Both the position numbers and the translations under genes were made by a program. Positions 47,813-58,638 of a stretch of 64,000 nt of DNA are shown here, one piece after another; within the stretch, counting starts at the first letter, position 1, and every line of letters begins with the position of its first letter. The DNA comes from Icerya purchasi (Eukaryota > Arthropoda > Insecta > Hemiptera > Monophlebidae): assembly GCA_039619475.1 (NCBI GenBank), contig CM077115.1:514682815-514746814 (forward strand), given 5' to 3'. The notes under the pieces are model-generated. The model was not told the origin of the DNA. It did not search any database and was given only the letters and a program-made list of their open reading frames with translations.

Positions 47813-50800
47813 GCTGAAAGTAGGTTTAATTAGATAGTAAGTGAAAATACGTTTTAAATTATTCGAAAAGAATTTACAAAGAAAGCGTTTGTAAGTAATA
47901 AACAGTAGACAGCTCTGTTGTTAATATTAAAATCAATAATATAGCAAACAATCAGAAACCTTACATAATATGCAGCGGCGTAGCGTCAATGGAAGCGATG
48001 GAAGCGACGCTTCCTCTAACAAATTAATATGAAATTGTTTTTTAGTATTTGCGGAAAGAATGCGAGCCGCAAAAAGAAAATGAAGTAACTTGTTGAATTT
48101 AAGTGCCAAAATTAAATATTACTAGAAAAAACGGGTTAGATGAAAAAGCTTCTGCAAGAGCGAATGACAAAAACAAACACATATTCGCTATTTGCCATCA
48201 CTATAGCCTAGAAGAGTTGTCTCTGAACGATTTGCTGCGTATCGACGATAGAAAAAGGTTGCGCACGCATATTCAGTTTGGAAGCGCCAGGTTGTGTCGC
48301 TTCAAGATCACATCATTTGCGCTAATTTCGATCCGTGCGAATCCAGAGTAATGTGTATCGAGAGTGAATAAAAAATGCACGCGCGTGTTCAGTCTAGAAG
48401 CACTGAGTCAAATTGCTTTCCGGTCACGTTCACGGATCAACAGCGCGATTTTTATGCATGTCTCACTGTGTGTAAGTACGAGCATAAGGTAGTGCGGTAT
48501 TTACAGTACATTTTTTTTTTTGGATCGTTTCTTATGTGCTGTCGTTTACTAACAGTGGAACTGGAAGCGATGGTCGATCACGCTTTTCAGTCCGTAATAT
48601 CACTACAGTAGGCATTAACCAACTGTTTATCTTATTTTCACCGCCGCAACTACTAATGTTTCAGTCTTAAAATGCCAACACTTCCGAAATTGAGGCTACA
48701 TACACAATTGTATTATTAAAAAACTTCCACTGATTAGTTTTAGTTCATTCAGTTTTCAAGAAAAAATTAATAGTATTCAAAATGATAAACCAACGTCTGA
48801 TTTAGAAAATTCGATTATAAAATCAAAAGGTATGTAAAATATTCTTTTCTATAATTTATCAAAGTTCTCTAAGTATGTAAAGTATTTAACCGCCATTTTC
48901 AAACAAATTTATGCGCAACAATGCCACGGTTATACACGGTTGTGGGAAGATAAAAAATGTTAAATTTCGGATTAAAAAAATATTTGAAATTGTTGAAGAT
49001 GCATTTACAAAAAAAACTTTTAGCCAATGATATTCTTGGAAATTTACATTAAATTGTGCTCTTCCAACCCTTACTTTAACACATTATTATCGATTTATTT
49101 CCAGTGATAGATCTGGTTTCCAATTTTCATTTCAATTTTATTTATATTTATAATTTTTAAGCTATTTACTGTTGCAATCGCAAGTGCACAAATACTGCTA
49201 CTAACGACAGGGCGACATTTGTTTCAGGGAATACTCCCGTTGATTGGAGTGACTGTTTCTAAATTAGAAGATTCTAGTGATGCATATAAAAACGCATTTG
49301 GAATTTCAGGTAATTATTCTTTAAAATTATTTTTCTTATTAAATAAGTAAGCGTTTCGCAAGAACTTTAATGGGAGTTTTTAAATTCTCGTTAAGGGGTT
49401 ATACTACCTTGACGCCCTGAAAAATGAACTTTTTTTTGGAAATTTTTTTCTCGAAAACTACTCAATGGATTTAAATAAAATTTTCAGGTTTTATTTTACA
49501 TGTCTTAAGACATACAAAAATATTTTTTATATGGCTTTAAGATATAAAATGGCGTCGTGGCACTAGCTAATTGAAACACATATCTTTTCCGAGAGAAAAA
49601 TCGGTGTACACTGTAGCGAATTCTGTATACCACTTAGAACAAAAAAAAAAAAACAATTTCTCATTAATTTAAATTAGTTTCTCTTTGGATGTACACAGGG
49701 TTTTTAATTTTTTTTCAAAAATTCGCAAATTGACAGCAGTTTAAATTTTTTATTTTTTATTTTTGAGAAAAAATCGACCTTAAATTGTTTATTGCAAGCG
49801 TAATTATTTATTAATCTTAAAAACCCTGTGTACCTCCATAGACAATTTATCTGAGAAGCTCCAGTTAAAATTTGAAGTCAATCCGATGAAAATTGAACGA
49901 GCTACCGATGTACACCAATTTAAAAAACATAGTTTCGAGAAAAACGCATTTAAAGTTTCGAAAAGCGTTTACTATATAACAAAGACGTCTTGGAAAATAT
50001 GCTGAAAATGTTGTTTATCGAATTTTTTTCCACAAAATAACTTTTGAACATCATTCTTAAATTCTTTTTCGAATTCAAAAATGGTTCAGAAAACGATCAA
50101 TGCTTTCATTGCTATGCATGCTGTTTGTGATATTATTCGGTAAATTAAAATGTAGTATTGAATCTAATGATACGCTTCAGTCTAGAAATGGGGAATTGTC
50201 TACTATACTCCGTTTAAACTTTTTAGCTTCAGTTCCAATAATAAACTCGTTTTTTTTTTTTTTTAATGGGTTTGTCAACATGAACATTATTGGTCCAAGA
50301 ACAGAAAAAAAAAAAAAAAAAAAAAAAGAGTGAAAGGACACTCGGATCTTTCCCGATCAGAGATAGCTGACAAAAAAGAATCAAGAGCTTGGATAACACA
50401 AAGAGAAAGGCGTGAGAGAATGATCGAACCATTGCTTGGAGTGGAAATATCGTTTGATAAAAAAATAGGAGTATATGAATTAAATAAAAAATTAACATAT
50501 GTTGAAAATTTTCTTTTTTCTTCATTGTACTGTCTGTAAACGGGCGGGGGGGGGGTCTTTAAACTGTCATTTTTATATTTTTTCCGAAATTCTACTTTTT
50601 CTCTTTTTAGTCTCGAGAGATTTCTCATAGTATAAAATCATTTAACATACTGTTTATTAAATATAAAAATATAGTAAATGGAACCTAATACAAAAATAAA
50701 CAAATTTAAAGTGTGTAAACCCGGCCATTTTGGCTTCGCAAGGGGTCTTGACCCCTCTTGCTTACATTTCTGTCTCTTTCTCTTCTATACTTTGTATAAA

Positions 50801-52255
50801 ATGATCAAAATTTACTAAATGTAATTCTAGATCGGTCCATATGAATATAATAACATAATCTCACAAAAATCCTATTCTAACATTTAACTTTCATTACATA
50901 AAATTAGAACATTTTTTCGTTACATAAAATTGTGACATTTTTCGTTACAAAATCTAACAGGGGCCAGCCTAAGAATTAAGTTGTAATTAATATATATATA
51001 TATACTACTTAGAAACGTTTCCAGGCATAGATGATCACCTTAAAATTAATGAAACCGCACCAAGGGTATGTGATCAGAATAAACCCTAAAAACAACACAC
51101 TGAAATCAGTATGGAAAACAAATAGTATTTATCTATATATAGTTTAAATTAACAGTTTGAACTACATAAATACTATTTGTTTTCCATACTGATTTCAGTG
51201 TGTTGTTTTTAGGGTTTATTCTGATCAGATAGCCTTGGTGCGGTTTCATTAATTTTAAGGTGATCATCTATGCCCGGAAACGTTTCTAAGTAGTTTATGT
51301 GTATAATTTATATGTTTAAATTCGTTTGTTATTTTGAAAATTCGTTCCTATGATTTCATACTCTTTTGATAGATACATCTTCTGATATATTTAATATTTC
51401 AATTTTGTCGCTTTTAAAAATAACTTTTTTGATGTTAATTATTTAGTTTCGAGTAATAGTACGTGTTTAATTAATTTTCAATACATTCCATATATTATGC
51501 TGTCGTCCAGAATTTTTAAACTCTAATTAGAAGGCTAAACGCGATTATGTGAACATTTTTTTACGATTTGTTTCCTTTTCCGTTGTATATTTATTTCTTT
51601 CTAAAATTTCTATTCTTTCCGATTATTTCGAAGTAGTTAGTGTGTTTGTTAAATCGGTGTATTTTAGGTCGTCTATTGATAAAAAAAATGGTTGTGATAT
51701 GTCAGACAAAGGACGATCAGCAAGTATGGCTTCATAAACTACACCAGCAGATAAGTGCTACATCCACCACTGTGCATCCAGCACCAGCAGTCGCTGCTGC
51801 ACCTCCGGCCACTGTATCGCCAAACAGTGTTAACGTCAGCAGCAAACGACGGTCGCCGATTATTAATCCGACTGCGATCGCAGCGCCGGCTCGCATTGTA
51901 AGTTCTTTGCCATATACTGCTCTTACCGCGTATTTCGCTCACCTTATTAAAATTAAAGTTATCACTAGGAAATTACTGAAACAGCTACTTTACCACGAAT
52001 ACTACTATTATTGTAGCGATCACGAGGAACGCATAAAGAGCGTTCAACGTCGCTGTAAAAATACTTATAGATCTCATCAGCAACACGTTGTCCTCCGCTC
52101 TTCTTCCGAATGCCGTTCCGCTAGCACTTCTGGCAATAGTAGCGGTAACAATACTCGCGACGATAACGGCACTAGTAAACTTTTATCGAACGTAGCCAGT
52201 TCATTTATAGTATTTCAGTTCGATTCCGATCGTTGCCAACAGACCATCGGCAATA

Positions 52256-52290
<35 letters not shown>

Positions 52291-53470
52291 CGACCGAGTC
52301 AGATCGATGATTATTCCGCGAATATTATTAAGCCGTTGAGTGTTAGAGACGATCTGAATAGTTCCAGCGATCTAACTTTTATAGATGCGTATTGTTCCTA
52401 TTGTTCTCACTGTAAACGGTTATCGCATTTCAACGCGAATTACTCGTACAATGGCGCGGTTCGTTCGTTGTTCACGTTCCCGACTAAAAAACGATTGTAC
52501 CGTGTAAGAAAGAGTAAAAGTTTACCGATAATTACCAAGCAAGACGGTGACGACGATGATTCTTGCGACGAGTTGTTGTTATTTCACCACCGTCGTCAGT
52601 TTAACAATCCGATCAAGCGGATGGATGATTTCAATCGTATCGCTGATGACCTCGACGGCGACGGTAGGTCCGTTGAAGCGGCTAATAGTATCAGTAGTAG
52701 TAATAGTAGTTGTAGTAGGGGGAGAAAAGTCTCCGAATCAAAATCGTCCGATTTGTACTTGAATTTATATTGCACCGACGGGGATTTCGAACTGGTGCCT
52801 AAAAATAAAAACCCCGAGACGTGCTGCTCCTCGTTCACATCGACGAAATACTGTATCATTAGGGACGAAAACTCGCGGTTCAATTCGAAATCGTCCGATT
52901 CCGGTTTGGCCGACATCGAAGCCTCTCCGAACATATTAATGATACCGTCGTACGACGGCGCAACAAGTGACCGGCGTCGCAGCAGTGTGCTCTTTCGATC
53001 TTCCCGCACTAACGATAAAGCTGCTGGTAACGATAACAGCGGTCAGCCGAAGGTCGACAGTGTCGTTTCTTGCACGACCGCGTCGTCATCCGATTGTTTC
53101 GATAACAAAGTAACTTTCGTTTCTGAGAAACAGATTTTTACCAATGAAAATTGCGTGAGTGCTGGTTCTGTCGGCGAAACTTTCAAATCTGGCATGTACG
53201 TGCACTGGTGGTTAAAAACGAAAATGCCTATTTCCGCCACTACCACAAGCACCAGCAGCAGCGCCACGGTCATTTCACCGACTAGTTCAGTCCGTGATAG
53301 TGAAACGAAAAATGCCGATGTCGAGGAATGAACTGCACGTCTACGCACGAAGCTAAAGGTGGGCAACAACGGTGAAAAATGAAACCTGTTTTGTTGTTTT
53401 AACATGCAGTGTGTTGTACTACTACGCCTATTTTAAAATTTCCTGTTACATGCATTGTTCACGTGTTTTG

Positions 53471-53502
<32 letters not shown>

Positions 53503-56500
53503 TTCTTTCTCTTGCTCTTTCTCTCTCGTATTCATTTTTTACGCTGGTTTGTATACGCGCGTGCAACTAACATAGAAAATAGCTACAATTAATCGATGGC
53601 CACTATCGTCGTGGACAAGTTGGAATAGTCATTTTGCGCTTTTACTACTTTTTTCATGCGAATCGAAAGAGGATGTATCGTTTTTATAAATGTTTAGCAG
53701 CAGAAAAATTCAGGGTGACCGTCTTCTGGAAAAAGTCGGGAAATTTGAAGAAGTTACAGAACGGTACTTGCGTGGTGGTGTGTTATAAAAGTTTGAAGGT
53801 ATTTAAAATGAATACACAAACACCAATATACGATCTGTTTGGACTTTTTTAGTAATCAAAATGGTAAAACATGAGGTGTAATGACGAATTTTTTGCCGTG
53901 TTGATAAAAAAAGTAAAGATTACATTTTGTGATTTTTGATTTTGACGGTGTTGTAAAATAGTAATGTGAAAATTATAAATTATGTATGTATATTTATAAT
54001 TATTACGCTTGTCTTTCTACCGAATTGTGTAATGATTGTATTTCTGTTCTTTAATCAGTATATATCGTAATGAAAAATATTGCGAAATATTTGGAAAGTA
54101 TAATACGGGGTTTTCTTTATTTATAGCTATTGTTTTCCAAGTCATCGAAGAAAAAGTTGAAAAATTCCGGAAAACCGGAAAAAGACAGGAAAATTTATTT
54201 TGGAAAAACAAGTGGCCACCCTGATATACTATTAAAATTAAATATTTGAAATGCGCTAAATGTATGCAGAAGTTAGTTTAGCCACTCTGTTGTAACATGA
54301 GGACAAATCGTATTTGTATTAAAAATCGTCTACAATGCGCGCCGTGTGTCTATATAAATAGTACACTCGCAGCTACGTTTAAACTGCAGTATGCCAGTCG
54401 TATTAGCGAGGCTGTACACAGTTATTTAGAAATATATGCCGATGTAGTTTCTTTTTTTAAATTACCACATCTCATTTGTCACTACTTTTCTACAAAACAA
54501 GAGATATAAGAAATAATTTATGAATACATATTACCGCTTGCAGTATATATTATACCGGATTATCTGTCATTTTATTTCTTCGGATTTTTTCGTCAATGAA
54601 ACGATTATTTTTCTCCGAAATTGATTTACTCGAAATCTTCCAAAACTATTTTCAATTTTTTCCCCTCCGGCCCACTGATAATTCTCTAGTGACGATGGTA
54701 ATGCTGATTCTACACCTTATTTTCTGCGTATAAGAATTAAAAAAAAAAAAAACAGCGGATACGACCTTTTACAGAAAATAATTTTAAAACTGCTAACAAA
54801 TAAAAGTTTTTAGGGAAATTAGTATCCCACGTCAAGTTTTTCTCTGTATATTTATGGTTTGAACTTTTCATACATTTTAAAGCAAAAACACGTAATTTTT
54901 CCTCAGTTTTTTTTTTTTTTTTTATCCTGTTAACTTTTAAAATTTCAGAATTTTTTTTAGCGGCTTTCATTAATTTTCTCATTTTTTATAATATTTTTTT
55001 TTTTTAGACCGCTCCTAAATATAGTAAGTTGATTTAAATAAAATTATATGCTACGCGCGCTGGTTGTTAGTTTCTCAACTTTTATATACTGTTCGGTCCT
55101 TTTTCTAAATTTGAAAAAAAATTCTAAAATTTCAACAAAGTTTTAACAGCAATTATTTTTACCTTTCACGTCGAAAATACGTAGATTTTTCAGCATTCTC
55201 AAAATCTAAAATATCTAGAAAATTAGAATATTTTTAATCATTTTTTACCTTAATTTTTCATTTTTTTCAAGTTCTAAAATATCTTAGCGGGTAACAGTTT
55301 TTCCTTTTTCTCTGATTATTTATTTCAACATTTTTTAAAATTTCTCAAGATAACTCAAAAAATCAAAAAAAAAAAAGAGCCTTACCTCATGACTTAGAAA
55401 TTTAGAAATTCTTCATCGAAATTGTTATAGAGGGAAGTTTTATTATTATTAAATTAGATTTACGTGCCATAGTTTTTTAGAAAAATAATATCTTGTTGAA
55501 GAGGATGTATTCGTAAGTGACTACAATCTATTCTAGTAAATGATGAGCATCCTTTTTAGAGATATACCTTCGATAAACTATATCGCAGCAAATTGTATTA
55601 AATTGGAAAATTTTCTGAAGAAAACATTTTAATTTTGAAAAATGAAAAAATAAATTTATCATAAAACAATTTATTTTTGGAAATTATTTTTTCGGACTCA
55701 TTTAGGTAAGGAGTGTTACTTGCACTAACGTTAATCGAAAATTTTCTGAACTTACAATTAGTGCAATTTCCTGGAATGTGCGGGGTTCTTCGAGGAAATA
55801 ATTTATTTTTATACTTTTATTTAACTCCCTTTGTCATTCTGCCTGTCTGGGGGGGATCTTGCGAACGATTTTTCACCTACTTTCCGATGAATTAAAGAAG
55901 TGTCCTTTTGCGGAAATGCTTGTTATAGATGGCAATACAATATTATGTAACATCCGGGTTTCCAGCTTTAAATCGAAATTTTGGAAACAATTTTTTTTTT
56001 TTTAGACATGTGACATATCGTTGGAAAGATCGCTATTTGTCGAGAACAAAACGATATTTTATTTCTTTATATAGGGGAGGAATCTCAGGAGAAGGTGAAA
56101 TATGATTTCTTTCGAAAATATTGAAATACGCATTAATCGTTAATACGAGCCCTGTTCCTAGTACACTACTTTGAGTATCATACTCGGAAACGAAACTCGA
56201 ACGGACTTCATTCGCTTGACAGACTGTACTCGCTGTACAGCAGAGATTAGGTATACGAATAAGAGAGTGGTGAAAGAAGAAGAAATAATAAAAAAACAGA
56301 ATAAATTTTTTTTTTTAAATACTCTTTTATTTATGCACCGAAAAGAAGTACAAAATAACTTTATTAGTGTGCGACTACCAGATACGCATCTTAACATTAA
56401 AATCTGAAACTACAAAATATTCTGAAAAATAAAAGCAGAGGCCGCAGTTGCATAAATATTCAATGTGTGTGTGATATTGTGGTGCACAACAATGGAACAA

Positions 56501-58597
56501 CATTAAATAGTGATTGTAGTTTTGGCTTAGGATGTATTGTAATATTAATTAATTTGCGGCCCCGCTTTTATTTTTCAGAATATTTTGTAGTTTCAGATTT
56601 TAATGTTAAGATGTGTATCTGGTAGTCGCACACTAATAAAGTTGTACTTTTTAGTGCATAAATAGAAGCGTATTTTTAAAAAAAAAAGTATTTTTTTTTT
56701 ATTTCTGAGGATCTTTACGAAATGTATATAATGTAGACGTAGTATTTTTTCTAATTACGTCCACATATTTTTATTTTTTGTTTTTGTGTGCGTGAATGTA
56801 AATTCGAGCGCGTATAAAATCGAAAATTCGTATAATTTTGAAATAATTGTTTTACGTGGTACAGTTCCCCATGGATATTATAACGATTTGATCAGTGTTA
56901 GTTGACTACGTTCAGTTTATCCAATTGAGAAACATCAGACATTCTCCTTCTACATTAAATTATCATCCAGTGAAAATTGCTTCGTAGATTAATGATGATC
57001 TGAACGTCCGTTCTTTTTTTAAAAGATCCTCTAGATTCACGTGGCTTTTATTAGGATCCGTGCCTCGGCAATATCTATAAAGCAATGATGTTTCAAATAG
57101 AACTGTTCACGATAATAAATAAGTCTCCTATGTTCGTTATTTTAATATTTAACATTATATATGAGTTTTATTATTATTATCGCGTATCTGGTCTACTATA
57201 TAATACTACAGAGCTCGTCTAATATTCCGTAAATTTTATTAAATGATTATCAACATCACCATACACAAGCTTCTAAATTCATATCTGCCGCTGAGAGAGG
57301 GCATGTAAATAGATGATGTGGTACCCTGAACTTCACCTCAATAACATCGATGTTAATGAATTTATGTCGTGTGTGTCAGAGTTGTTAACGAATATGCACA
57401 GTTATCACAACAAACATACTTATAATAATAAGAAAATTATATTTAGAAATTAAAATAAATAAAAATGGCATAATGCTAAACGGATTAATGCAAGAGGTAA
57501 GATTCGATAATTAATTTTCTAAAATTCATTAAAAACGTTTACGTATCAGAGATTAACTTTTTTTAATAGGTATCCGCATTATAATTTTTATTTTCCATTT
57601 CGTCGCTTCTTTCTATCATTAACAAATTTTCAATCTGAATTTTCGTTATTAAAGTGTTTAATCGGGAAGAGAATTGCCTCATCATATTTAAAATATCGGT
57701 AAAAATTTCTGTTAAGAAGCAAATGTAAAATAACAATGCAAATAGAATGGGAAACATGCTCGATTAGTCGAAGAAACAGGTTTGGTAAGGTTTTTAAATT
57801 AAAAATTATAAAGTACTTATAAAGTTTTTTGTTTGGCAACTTTTTTTTTTAATTTGAAGTATAAAGCAACCTTCAAAATTACAGTAATAATGTTAAATAA
57901 TTTTTGGAATCAACTGTGTTGAAATATATATGTAATCTAACATAGTTGATTTCGAAAATTATTTAAGATGAACAGCGATCACTGTGCAAGTTTTAAACAT
58001 TTTCAGATCGAATCAAAATAATAATAATAATAATAATCTAGTATTTTCGAATAAATAATGGGATTCATCGAAAACAATGTCGGAAATATTGCAATTTCTT
58101 GCAATTTTCATATAAAATTACCCTAAAATAGTCTTAACCTTTCGTTGGTCACGCACCACTTTCCAAACGTCGTTGGTCGCTCGGTGAGGAGATCCCTGCC
58201 GTGTAAAATTTACTGCGACGTTGCCAGTTTACGCACGGAATTTTGAATCAGTTATAACTTTTTAAAAACATAGTTGGATAGCAACATAATAAATTAAAAA
58301 TCAATTATGTTATTAAATTAAAATTTCTTTATTTAACGAGATTTTGTATTATCATTTTTAAAATTATTAATTAATTAATAAATATTAAAAAATACTTATT
58401 TTTCTACATATTTGGCATTCACCTACGATTGTGGTCGCACAGTGAGGGAATCCCCGCGATTTCACGGTCTACTCGCAATAAAAAATTATTAATTATAAAA
58501 AAAATTAAAGCAATTACAACTACATAAATATTTTAGATCGACTTATGACATTTCAATACATGAATAGCTAAACTATTTTATGCAAATATTAAATATT

Positions 58598-58638
<41 letters not shown>

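Noticed and set aside
51640..51669. Apparent start codon of the 563-codon frame upstream of exon 8
   Set aside because: The bases before 51668 are the intron polypyrimidine and acceptor region; translation enters this frame by splicing from exon 7, not from this start.
52596..53009. 137-codon minus-strand frame inside the PIX tail
   Set aside because: Shadow of the + strand coding frame, caused by its GC-richer, stop-poor composition. No start context or motif.
53043..53405. 120-codon minus-strand frame at the end of the PIX tail
   Set aside because: Also an antisense shadow, running past the sense stop only by chance.
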